Below, in pieces: positions 34,247-42,054 of a stretch of 64,000 bases of DNA (the first letter of the stretch is position 1; every line of letters begins with the position of its first letter). A program made the translations under genes and the position numbers. The DNA comes from Paenibacillus xylanexedens (GTDB lineage Bacteria > Bacillota > Bacilli > Paenibacillales > Paenibacillaceae), in the NCBI RefSeq assembly GCF_007680605.1, contig NZ_VEIO01000002.1, positions 62,001 to 126,000 of the forward strand. The letters are read 5' to 3'. Below the pieces are notes generated by a model, which saw only the letters and a list, made by a program, of their open reading frames with translations, did no database searches and was not told the DNA's origin.

Positions 34247-35667
34247 TAATCCATTCCTTCGCTCCAACACTGGACATCCCTTACTATTATCCATGCAATT
34301 TCCCCTTGATTCATGAAGTGCTTGAACGGCAGGGCTCCGTTTCAAGTCTTGCCATGCTGGCTGCCAGCCGATTATATACGCTGCCATCATGCGAAGATAA
34401 CGGCTTGGTGAAGACTTATTTTCACAAGCTGGATTATGAGGAACCGATCTGGAAGATCAATGACCAGCGGGAGCTGGGCAGCTTTGAGGAAGGAAAAGTT
34501 CAGATCCGGCGGCACCTTGAAACGGGCAGACTTTTTTTGGCGACGGGCACCAGCTATCATCTGCCGTATTGCGACGATTATCACAACCCTGAGTATATTA
34601 ACAAACATGTAAAACAAGGCTCACGACACTACCTGATGGATCATTGGCTTGCCGTGTATGGCATGGATGAAGACCATATGTATGTCTACGACCCTGTGTT
34701 TTACAAGTTTAAAGGCAAAGTGGAACATGCAGCTTTTCAAGATTTTTGGAGAGGGCATCAGACGATCCCTGAACTTGCGGAGGTTAAACGGAAGGAGACG
34801 CTACGAACCTACGGAACAACGGATATTCAGGCCAAAGTCCTGCTGGATTCGCAGGGGTACCGGGAGATGCTGGCCCAAGCATTGGCTACTCAGGTATATG
34901 AATTTTTGACAGGTAGAACGGTCATGGAGGGAGCACGGCGTTTTTATTTTGGACATGCTGTATCTACCAGTCTGATCGATGCACTGGAAGGAAATGCAGG
35001 AGGGAATGCAGAGAGCGAAGCCCGAATATCGAGTCTGCTTTTTGATATGCGGTGGAGCCGATATTATTTCCGGGATGTGCTCAAGGAGTCTGCTGAGTGG
35101 CTGGGTGCGCCGCTTGACCAGTACGCCAAGGAATATGAGAACATCATTCTCCGATGGGAAAAGGCCAATAGTTTGCTTCAGGTGGCAAGGTTGAAGCAGC
35201 GTGAAGGATGGCAAGCTCAGTTGTCAGGTGTAGTGCAAGAGCTAGCCGCAGATGAATACAACTGGTATTCGTCGTTAAGAAAAGCACTGCCTCAAGCTTC
35301 CACATATCCGCGGCAATCCCAAACAGATATAGACAACGCAAACGAACACAAGGCAGCTCTGCTGCGCATTGTACTGGATAGCTGCCGGGAGCTGAATGCG
35401 TATCATAACACATTCATTGCCTTGGAAGAGGGCGGTAATGCACCACTATATGGTCGGGATGGACGACTGAATTCACTGGAACTGGTGTCTTTACTAGCCG
35501 TGGTGGAGCAGGGCATTGAAGAGCATTGGGGAAAAGGCGTGGGGAACGCTCTCGCCGAGATTGCGGCTGCTTCCTTACCTGAAAGTCCGTATCGGACGGT
35601 AGGCTCGCTGGTGAATTATCTAGCACAGCAGCAGACCTTGGGCAATGATGGGGAGGGTGTGAGGTGA
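34243..35667 (+). CDS. BtrH-like acyltransferase fused to an acyl carrier domain
   Basis: A 474-residue protein. The N-terminal half resembles the papain/C39-like BtrH fold (PYYYPCNFPLIHEVLERQG, then HYLMDHWLAVYGMDEDHMYV and YDP), known from butirosin biosynthesis where BtrH moves an acyl group from a carrier protein to the product. The middle is helical. The C-terminal 90 residues look like an acyl carrier protein: GRLNSLELVSLL with a candidate phosphopantetheine Ser411 (Asn replaces the usual Asp), followed by YRTVGSLVNYL. The ATG at 34243 overlaps the esterase stop, and GGAGG lies upstream. It overlaps the ligase gene by four bases. Carrier, transferase and ligase together suggest loading and transfer of an acyl or aminoacyl group to an unknown acceptor. 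Confidence 0.75.
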   Translation: MIIHSFAPTLDIPYYYPCNFPLIHEVLERQGSVSSLAMLAASRLYTLPSCEDNGLVKTYFHKLDYEEPIWKINDQRELGSFEEGKVQIRRHLETGRLFLATGTSYHLPYCDDYHNPEYINKHVKQGSRHYLMDHWLAVYGMDEDHMYVYDPVFYKFKGKVEHAAFQDFWRGHQTIPELAEVKRKETLRTYGTTDIQAKVLLDSQGYREMLAQALATQVYEFLTGRTVMEGARRFYFGHAVSTSLIDALEGNAGGNAESEARISSLLFDMRWSRYYFRDVLKESAEWLGAPLDQYAKEYENIILRWEKANSLLQVARLKQREGWQAQLSGVVQELAADEYNWYSSLRKALPQASTYPRQSQTDIDNANEHKAALLRIVLDSCRELNAYHNTFIALEEGGNAPLYGRDGRLNSLELVSLLAVVEQGIEEHWGKGVGNALAEIAAASLPESPYRTVGSLVNYLAQQQTLGNDGEGVR

Positions 35668-37037
35668 TTGATTTTTTGCTAGAGCGCTTTGCCGCTCACG
35701 GGCAGCAACCGGCGTTTATTTGGGAGGATCAAGAGTACAGTTACGACTGGCTGGTTCGTCAGATTTTTCTCATGGGAGAATGGATCGCAAAAGAGGGGAT
35801 ATCGGGGCAAGTTGTCACTTTGGAAGAGGACTATTCTCCCTATGCAGCATCGGCAATGCTGGCATTGCTTGGAGCAGGGTGCATCGTGCTTCCGATCGAT
35901 CGTAATTTGGTCGAAGCGAAACGGGACGAGTACGTAAAGCTTGCACATGTAGCTGTGCGCTTGGGGGTAAACTCAGGAAAGCTTTTGGTGAGACAGATAC
36001 GCGAGACTCATGGAGAAGAAGCGATGCCAGCCATTTTGACTGAATTGCGACTGGAGCAGATTGGCGGCTTGGTTCTGTTCTCCTCGGGATCTACGGGAGT
36101 GAGTAAGGCGACGGTTCACCGGGCTGATCGGTTGTTACAGGTCTTTCGACGGCAGGTGCGTCCGCTACGTACCATCCCCTTCATGATGTTTGATCACATC
36201 GGCGGGGTGAATACCATGCTACAATCGCTATCCAGCGGAGGCTGCTTATGTATTGTGGCGAATCGTACTCCGGATGAAGTGTGCCGTACCATTCAGAAAC
36301 ATCGTGTACAGGCGCTGCCCGTATCCCCGACTTTTATGAATCTGCTGCTTCTGGGAAAACAAGATGAGCATTACGACCTTTCTAGCCTGGAAGTGGTCTC
36401 TTATGGCTCGGAAGTAATGCCTGAGTCGGTTTTGGATGCCTGGACTCGGCGCTTTCCGAGGATCAGGACGATTCAAGCTTACGGCATGTCCGAATTGGGG
36501 ATTTTACCAACACGTTCTAAAGAACCGGGTTCGCTGTTATTTTCCATTCAGGATGAAGAGGTGAAGTGTCGTGTTGTAGATGGGGAGCTGCAGATTTATA
36601 CCGCAACGGCGATGATGGGTTACCTGAATGCTCCGTCTCCTTTTACAGAAGACGGTTGGTTGCGAACAGGAGATGAGGCAGTGGTGGAGAGAGGATATAT
36701 CCGCATCCTGGGTCGTCGTTCCGAGATTATTAACGTAGGTGGCTGGAAAGTGTACCCTGCTGAGGTGGAGAGTGTGCTTGAAGAGATGGAAGGCATTGAA
36801 GCGGCGGTAGTTACGGGAGAAGTGAGCGGGATAACAGGCCAGCAGGTGAAAGCGACAGTGCGACTCGCGGGCCCTAGTTCGCTGAAAGAGCTTCGCAGGG
36901 CTATATGGACTTATTGCCAAGACAAACTACCCGCATACAAAATTCCGCAGAAAATTGTGATCACAGAAGAAGCACTCGTCAGCTCCCGTATGAAAAAGGT
37001 CAGAAAGCCGGTATGCAAGCCGCTGGATCAGGCATAA
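35664..37037 (+). CDS. AMP-dependent acyl/aryl-acid ligase
   Basis: A 457-residue adenylating enzyme of the ANL superfamily, shorter than typical acyl-CoA synthetases. Motifs present are the phosphate loop LFSSGSTGVSKATVH (about 137-151), YGMSE, DGWLRTGDEA, the hinge GRRSEIINVGGWKVYPAEVE, and a C-terminal Lys-rich RMKKVRK with the catalytic lysine candidate. It starts with GTG, overlapping the BtrH/ACP stop as GTGA, so it is translationally coupled. In this operon it most likely activates a carboxylate and loads it on the carrier domain of the upstream protein; the acid cannot be named. The first 60 residues are shorter than usual. Confidence 0.85.
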   Translation: MIDFLLERFAAHGQQPAFIWEDQEYSYDWLVRQIFLMGEWIAKEGISGQVVTLEEDYSPYAASAMLALLGAGCIVLPIDRNLVEAKRDEYVKLAHVAVRLGVNSGKLLVRQIRETHGEEAMPAILTELRLEQIGGLVLFSSGSTGVSKATVHRADRLLQVFRRQVRPLRTIPFMMFDHIGGVNTMLQSLSSGGCLCIVANRTPDEVCRTIQKHRVQALPVSPTFMNLLLLGKQDEHYDLSSLEVVSYGSEVMPESVLDAWTRRFPRIRTIQAYGMSELGILPTRSKEPGSLLFSIQDEEVKCRVVDGELQIYTATAMMGYLNAPSPFTEDGWLRTGDEAVVERGYIRILGRRSEIINVGGWKVYPAEVESVLEEMEGIEAAVVTGEVSGITGQQVKATVRLAGPSSLKELRRAIWTYCQDKLPAYKIPQKIVITEEALVSSRMKKVRKPVCKPLDQA

Positions 37038-37182
37038 CTGTTTTATCAGAGGATGATCAGGCTCAGGTTGCACGCTAAATCGTTTGATTGGTCTTGATTC
37101 AATAAGCAATAGGCGCAAGCTGACAGAATCTAGAGTTTTAATAAGATTGACGAATCCAACAAACAGAATTGATAAAATGGTG

Positions 37183-37217
37183 AACGCATGAATCCGATTG
37201 GATGTGCGTTTTTTTGT
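37183..37217 (+). terminator. Terminator of the acyl-transfer operon
   Basis: AACGCA and TGCGTT with inner ATCC/GGAT form an interrupted stem followed by a T7 run, 146 bases after the ligase stop. Confidence 0.75.
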
Positions 37218-37233
37218 TATACAGGAGAAGCGT

Positions 37234-37311
37234 CCCAACCCAACCCAACCCAACCCAACCCAACCCAACCCAACCCAACCCAACCCAACCCAACCCAACC
37301 CAACCCAACCC
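37234..37311. repeat. (CCCAA)15 pentanucleotide microsatellite
   Basis: Fifteen uninterrupted copies of CCCAA (TTGGG on the other strand), then a partial copy. Intergenic, between a terminator and repeat element copy 3. The G-rich minus strand has evenly spaced GGG runs that could form G-quadruplexes. Confidence 0.95.
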
Positions 37312-37380
37312 ACCATTTATCCGTATATCCCAAATTTTCAAAAATGAAAAACCAAGTCTGAGGAAAGTCCAACGTAATAT

Positions 37381-37577
37381 TCTAACGATCACCAGAAACC
37401 TTATTCGTAGCGAATAAGGGCTTTTCAAGCGCTAACGATCACCAGAAGCCTTATTTGGCAGATTTCACTGTGAAAAGTGCAATTATGGAGGTTTTTTAAT
37501 GAAATAAGGTCCATCGTGATCGTTAGAATTCCAAAAGCGCTGAAATTGGGCAAATAAGGTCATCTGTGATCGTTAGA
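37381..37577. repeat. 197-bp fold-back repeat element, copy 3
   Basis: Units lie at 37381, 37431 (direct), 37502 and 37552 (inverted), offsets 0, 50, 121 and 171, centre 37479. The end of unit 1 with its spacer forms a perfect small hairpin CCTTATTCG/CGAATAAGG. Confidence 0.85.
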
Positions 37578-37894
37578 GTCAGGAAACAACATAAGGGAGG
37601 GAGGAAAGCAGGAAAACAGACAAGCAGAAATACAGAAATACAGAAATACAGAAAAAGAGCATATGGCGCTGCTAGACGTAATAGTGTGCTTTTTTATACC
37701 AAGAAGGGCCGGACGTTATTCACGTTCAGCCCTTCGGAATCTTCCCTTTCACATGTAGCCCTTCAATATCCATGCCTACATTATCAAGTAAAGGAAAGGG
37801 AAGCATGGGATGACTCACAGCATGTTGCCAGCAGTTAAGTGCACAGAAACACAGTGAGATTAATGGCAGATATCTGAAAAGCCCTTTACCAAAA
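37578..37894. other. Non-coding stretch with short repeat and hairpin
   Basis: Three tandem copies of CAGAAATA lie near 37622-37650. A hairpin GAAGGGC...GCCCTTC spans about 37702-37738 without a clear T run. An open frame at 37566-37838 is low-complexity and not credible. Confidence 0.4.
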
Positions 37895-39667
37895 TCATGC
37901 TTCTGCTGGCTGTTTCACCTCACATTGCAACAAGGAGAAGCCGTATGCTTCGAGATCCAGGGTTAACTTGTTCTGTCTTGCCTCAACCGAAGCCGCAGTG
38001 TACAAGTCACGCCATACATTATGATCTCCCCATCCAAGCTCCAGTGTACGAGGCTCGTTACTGGCATTGATCACCAGTAACATACGTTCTCCCGTTTCCG
38101 AATCCACACGTTCCATAGCAAGGCAAGGGTCACCTGCTTCGGCATACATAATCTTTAACCCCGTGCTGCGCAAAGCTGCATGTTTCTTACGTACCTCAAT
38201 CGTATGGATGAAAAATTCAAGCAGTTCCCGGTTCTGTTTGCTCTCGTCCCACTCCATACATTTGCGGCAACCCGGGTCATATCCACCATCCAGTCCAATC
38301 TCATCCCCATAATAGACGCAAGGTGCGCCCGGATAGGAGAAAAGCAACGTGACAGCCAATTTCATTTTGCGTATATCCCCATCACATAACGTCAGTAACC
38401 GCGGGGTATCGTGGCTACCCAGCAGGTTAAACGCGGCTTCGGTAACGGGTTGGGAGTACGCAGCAAGCAGTTTGCCAATCTCGTTGGCGAATTCGAGTCC
38501 ATCCAGCTTGCCATGCACGGCATAATCCAGTACGGAGTTGGTAAAAGGGTAATTCATGACGGCATCGAACTGGTCGCCTTGCAACCACATTAATGAATCA
38601 TGCCAGATTTCACCGAGCAGGTAAGCATCGGGCTTGATCGCTTTGACCGTCTGACGGAATTCACGCCAGAACTGGTGATCCACCTCGTTGGCTACATCCA
38701 GGCGCCAACCGTCAATATCCATCTCTTCGATCCAGTAGCGTGCAACCTCAAGCAGATAAGCTTTGACATCCGGGTGCTCCGTGTTGAGCTTTGGCATAAG
38801 CGGTTCGAAGGCAAAGGTTTCGTAGGTTGGAATGCCATCCTCAACCCGTGGAGGCCAATCCTTGATGTAGAACCAGTCTGCATAAGGAGAATCAGCCCCA
38901 TTTTTCATTACGTCGACAAAAGGAGGAAACTCTCTTCCCGAATGGTTAAATACAGCATCCAGAACGACTCGTATACCGCGAGCATGGCATGCGTCCACTA
39001 GCATTCTCAATTGTTCATTCGTACCAAACTGAGGATCAACCTTCAGATAATCGGCGGTGTTGTATTTATGGTTGGTCGTGGCCTCGAACAATGGACAGAA
39101 ATAGATGGCTGTGATCCCGAGTTTACGAAGATGGTCCAGATGGTCCATCACACCTTGCAGGTCTCCGCCAAAGAAATTGGTAGGCGTAGGCGTACCGCCC
39201 CAAGACTCAGCATTTGCTGGCGTTAGAGATGGGTCACCATTCGCAAAACGTTCGGGGAAAATTTGATAAAATACAGCATCTTTAACCCATGCAGGCGGTT
39301 CGAAAATATCAACCGGATTCATGAACGGAAAATCAAACATTTCCAGCGGATGATCCGGCAATGCCTGCTCAAATCCTCGCTCTGTCATCCACACGGAATC
39401 TTCCCCCTGGATTAGCTGAAAAGCATAACGAAGTCTGCGGTAAGGCGGAGATGTCTCGGCTTCCCAGTAGTCAAACATTTCATCCCGGGCGAAAATTCGC
39501 ATAGGAATATGTGTGATCGTCCGATCCCAGGCATATTTATCCCCGGTAATCGCAATGACGGCATCCAAATCTCCTCGTTTGGACCGCAAGCGAAGATGCA
39601 TGGTTGTTCGATTATACGCATAAGACCAGTTCAGTTTGGGACGATGATAAATGGCTTCTAAAATCAT
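37895..39667 (-). CDS. Cytoplasmic cyclomaltodextrinase/neopullulanase (GH13)
   Basis: A 590-residue GH13 enzyme without a signal peptide. The N-terminal 120 residues match the CBM34-type domain of cyclomaltodextrinase, neopullulanase and maltogenic amylase (IYHRPKLNWSYAYNRTTMHL, FDYWEA). The barrel has DAVFNHSG, nucleophile Asp324 (GWRLDVANE), acid/base Glu353 (LLGEIWHD) and Asp420 (LLGSHDTPR). It hydrolyses cyclodextrins and maltodextrins, and usually pullulan, in the cytoplasm. The ATG at 39667 has AAGGAGTG; the open frame to 39769 covers the leader terminator and is rejected. With the secreted CGTase and MalEFG it completes a cyclodextrin route. The leader carries attenuator motif copy C. 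Confidence 0.92.
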   Translation of the reverse strand: MILEAIYHRPKLNWSYAYNRTTMHLRLRSKRGDLDAVIAITGDKYAWDRTITHIPMRIFARDEMFDYWEAETSPPYRRLRYAFQLIQGEDSVWMTERGFEQALPDHPLEMFDFPFMNPVDIFEPPAWVKDAVFYQIFPERFANGDPSLTPANAESWGGTPTPTNFFGGDLQGVMDHLDHLRKLGITAIYFCPLFEATTNHKYNTADYLKVDPQFGTNEQLRMLVDACHARGIRVVLDAVFNHSGREFPPFVDVMKNGADSPYADWFYIKDWPPRVEDGIPTYETFAFEPLMPKLNTEHPDVKAYLLEVARYWIEEMDIDGWRLDVANEVDHQFWREFRQTVKAIKPDAYLLGEIWHDSLMWLQGDQFDAVMNYPFTNSVLDYAVHGKLDGLEFANEIGKLLAAYSQPVTEAAFNLLGSHDTPRLLTLCDGDIRKMKLAVTLLFSYPGAPCVYYGDEIGLDGGYDPGCRKCMEWDESKQNRELLEFFIHTIEVRKKHAALRSTGLKIMYAEAGDPCLAMERVDSETGERMLLVINASNEPRTLELGWGDHNVWRDLYTAASVEARQNKLTLDLEAYGFSLLQCEVKQPAEA

Positions 39668-39742
39668 AGATATCACTCCTTGGCACATGGTTAAATGCAA
39701 AATAGGGGCTAGAGAATGCCGTGGAAAACGCGTAGAAAACGC

Positions 39743-39797
39743 AAAAAAGGCACAACCTCTCATGTTCACGAGGTTGTACCTTTCGGCAGCATAGCCT
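39743..39797 (-). promoter_or_regulatory. Leader RNA attenuator-like motif, copy C, with intrinsic terminator
   Basis: On the minus strand AGGCTATGCT (39797-39788), a short hairpin GCC-GAAA-GGT, then GTACAACCTC/GAGGTTGTGC (39780-39749) followed by TTTTTT. This copy ends in a complete intrinsic terminator about 75 nt before the cyclomaltodextrinase start. TATAAT boxes lie just upstream at 39807-39802 and 39818-39813 (minus strand). Confidence 0.7.
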
Positions 39798-39884
39798 TTT
39801 GATTATACGGTTATTATACGAATTTTTATTGCAAAAGAAAACACTTTTTTCCTTAATTATCAATTAATTATGGAGCCGAGTGTG

Positions 39885-40460
39885 CTACATCTCGAATCCC
39901 AGTTGTTCTCCGTATGTCTTAACTTCTTTGAGGTACTGCTCGATACTCTTTTTGCCGGTAGCAATCTTGTCATTACCCTGCTTGAGGAACGTGCGGTTTA
40001 CTGTTGTTTTGGACACAGCCTTTTTGAACAACTGATAACCTTCCAGTTGTGCGTAGCTGCCTCTGATCAATTTGTCATGGATTTTTTTCAACTCCGTATT
40101 CTCCGGTTTGATCTGCTTCAGCATGGAAACATATTTCGTGTAATTCGGGACAGCTGTGTTGTTTAACGTCAAAAAGAAAGATTTCCGATTGGAGGAGGTG
40201 ATGTATGTGTTTCCGCCTATGGCGCTCATAGCTTTTGTTTCATAAACAGCTGCTGCCTCCAAGGCATCCAAATAATCCAGAAAATCTTGATCATCTGCCG
40301 TAAGTTCCTGTTCTTCCTGATTGATTGTCTCTTCCGTATTTACCTCGTCCGAAATCACAGTGGAATTGTCTGCAGCCGCAGCGTAATGCCCTGTTGGAAG
40401 AACTATGCCGCCGATCAATACCATACTCATCAGAATCGAAAGAATCCAATGTTTTTTCAT
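39885..40460 (-). CDS. Secreted helical protein of unknown function
   Basis: A 191-residue protein. It has a clear Sec signal peptide (MKKHW followed by a hydrophobic stretch, cleavage probably after YAAAA at about 30). The mature part starts acidic (about residues 32-60, many Glu/Gln/Asp) and then becomes basic and helical, with KKIHDKLIRGSYAQLEGYQL. No cysteine or known domain is seen. The ATG has AGGGGACGG upstream. It is a single gene, opposite in direction to the iron importer. No function is proposed beyond an extracellular location. Confidence 0.75.
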   Translation of the reverse strand: MKKHWILSILMSMVLIGGIVLPTGHYAAAADNSTVISDEVNTEETINQEEQELTADDQDFLDYLDALEAAAVYETKAMSAIGGNTYITSSNRKSFFLTLNNTAVPNYTKYVSMLKQIKPENTELKKIHDKLIRGSYAQLEGYQLFKKAVSKTTVNRTFLKQGNDKIATGKKSIEQYLKEVKTYGEQLGFEM

Positions 40461-40855
40461 AATGTCCGTCCCCTGTCTCTATATGCGATTTTATTCCAAG
40501 GGATAATCTAACATAAGAAGAGTTTCATTTACAGGAATAATTTAGGAATAAGTGATGAGTTAAATGAACCGGCTCTAGTACGAAAAGTACAAAGTATGGT
40601 CGGATTATTCATAAATATAAGAATATAATGTATAAATATTAATATTCTTGGATATCGTCACATCATGAAATAGAAGGATAGTTCAAGTTGCATTTAGCCC
40701 AGAAGAAGTAGGTGACAATTGACATAAGTGGTTACACCAACGTTTGATAATATCGATTAATATTATATGCATTCACCTCAAATATGCTTTTACAGCAACG
40801 TTTATAGAATAAAAGAAGCTGGCTACTAGTCGTGAATATTTTTCCAAATATGTGC
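40461..40855. other. AT-rich intergenic stretch
   Basis: No gene is seen. An AT-rich inverted stretch around 40620-40650 (AAATATAAGAATATAATG / TAAATATTAATATTCTTGG) may form a weak hairpin. Confidence 0.35.
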
Positions 40856-40884
40856 TTGTCTAAATCACCCAACTCTATTACAAT
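40856..40884 (+). promoter_or_regulatory. Promoter of the siderophore importer operon
   Basis: TTGTCT, a 17-bp spacer, TACAAT. The predicted start falls in the Fur box that follows. Confidence 0.6.
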
Positions 40885-40889
40885 ACAAT

Positions 40890-40910
40890 TGATAATGAGA
40901 TTCAATATCA
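40890..40910. promoter_or_regulatory. Fur box of the importer operon
   Basis: TGATAATGAGATTCAATATCA: two overlapping 7-1-7 Fur motifs, the second matching TGATAATNATTATCA at most positions. It sits at the predicted transcription start, suited to iron-dependent repression. Confidence 0.7.
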
Positions 40911-40938
40911 TTTAGAGTGAAAAGGGGAGACGGATTCC

Positions 40939-41958
40939 ATGTTTCGATTCAGCAAAAAGTTATATATTTATGCAGCACTTATTCTTATGATTTCGCTTCT
41001 GGCTGGCTGTGCTTCAGGGGGAAGTGCGGGTACAACCAATACAGCAAGCTCGGCAACAAGTGGTAAAAGTGCTGAAGGTAGCACGGATGGAGATCAAGCG
41101 GTCAAAGCTACAGGCGAGACTCGGGTGATCAAACATGCCATGGGGGAAACCAAAATCACGGGAACTCTGCAACGGATCGTGACACTGTTCCAAGGTGCGA
41201 ATGATGTTGTGGTAGCACTTGGCGTGAAACCGGCAGGTGTCGTGGAATCATGGGTTCAGCAGCCTGTTTATGAATATCTGCGTAAAGACTTGGATGGTGT
41301 ACCGCAAGTAGGTCTGGAATCCCAGCCGAATCTGGAAGAAATCAACAAGTTGAAGCCTGACCTCATTATTGCTACCAAAATCAGAGATGAAGAGATCTAT
41401 GATCAGTTGTCCCAGATCGCACCAACGGTCGTGACCGAAACGCTGTTCGATTGGAAAGAAACATTGAAGATTGCCGGGGAAGCCATGAACAAAACCGAGG
41501 CATCGAATAAACTGCTTGCCGATTGGGAGACGCGTGTAGCGGATTTCAAAGAGAAAATGGGTGACCGTCTGCCGATTGAGGCAACCATTACCAACTTCAG
41601 AGCGGATCAGGTTCGCATTTTCTACATGGGATATGCAGGTAAGATCCTGAAGGAACTTGGATTTACAAGACCAGCGGGCCACGATGCAGATAAATGGGGT
41701 GTTGAACTTACATCCAAGGAGGCCATTCCGGATATGAATGCAGACATGATTTTTAATTTCAATTCAGGTACGGATACGGCTGCGATCGAGAAGAATTATA
41801 AAGATTGGACAAGCAGTCCGCTCTGGAAAAACCTTGACGCTGTGAAAAACAATCAGCTCTACCAGGTCGATGAGGTGGCCTGGAACATGGCAGGCGGATA
41901 TACATCAGCCAACATGATGCTGGACGATCTATACAAGCTGTTCAACCTGAATAAATAA
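40939..41958 (+). CDS. Iron-siderophore ABC transporter, substrate-binding lipoprotein
   Basis: A 339-residue lipoprotein. The signal peptide ends in LLAGC (lipidated Cys24), followed by a Ser/Thr/Gly linker. The mature part is a FecB/FhuD-type class III binding protein: RIVTLFQGANDVVVALGVKP, VGLESQPNLEEINKLKPDLI, and the C-terminal VDEVAWNMAGGYTSANMMLD typical of carboxylate/hydroxamate siderophore binders such as YfiY. The gene lies behind a Fur box and heads a four-gene unit with two permeases and an ATPase. The NIS siderophore made by the downstream operon is the natural candidate ligand. Confidence 0.92.
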   Translation: MFRFSKKLYIYAALILMISLLAGCASGGSAGTTNTASSATSGKSAEGSTDGDQAVKATGETRVIKHAMGETKITGTLQRIVTLFQGANDVVVALGVKPAGVVESWVQQPVYEYLRKDLDGVPQVGLESQPNLEEINKLKPDLIIATKIRDEEIYDQLSQIAPTVVTETLFDWKETLKIAGEAMNKTEASNKLLADWETRVADFKEKMGDRLPIEATITNFRADQVRIFYMGYAGKILKELGFTRPAGHDADKWGVELTSKEAIPDMNADMIFNFNSGTDTAAIEKNYKDWTSSPLWKNLDAVKNNQLYQVDEVAWNMAGGYTSANMMLDDLYKLFNLNK

Positions 41959-41973
41959 TAACCGGATCAGGAT

Positions 41974-42015
41974 CTGCCATGCACCAGAACTTTCGTTAGC
42001 AAAGTGTATGGGCAG
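41974..42015 (+). other. Intercistronic hairpin between binding protein and first permease
   Basis: CTGCC-ATGCAC and GTGTATG-GGCAG pair with one bulge. It may lower expression of the permease genes relative to the binding protein, as is common in such operons. Confidence 0.4.
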
Positions 42016-42054
42016 GCAGGTCTTGTTTCACTTCATAGATGAGAGAGTGAGAGT

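Noticed and set aside
37202..37417. Open frame encoding a (TQPNP)n protein
   Set aside because: It is only the translation of the CCCAA microsatellite; the opposite strand gives an equally artificial Gly/Leu/Trp/Val repeat.
37566..37838. 90-codon open frame on the plus strand
   Set aside because: Low-complexity start in a short repeat, no ribosome site, crosses a hairpin.
39668..39769. N-terminal extension of the cyclomaltodextrinase
   Set aside because: It would be translated from the stretch next to the leader terminator; the ATG at 39667 behind AAGGAG starts the conserved CBM34 domain.
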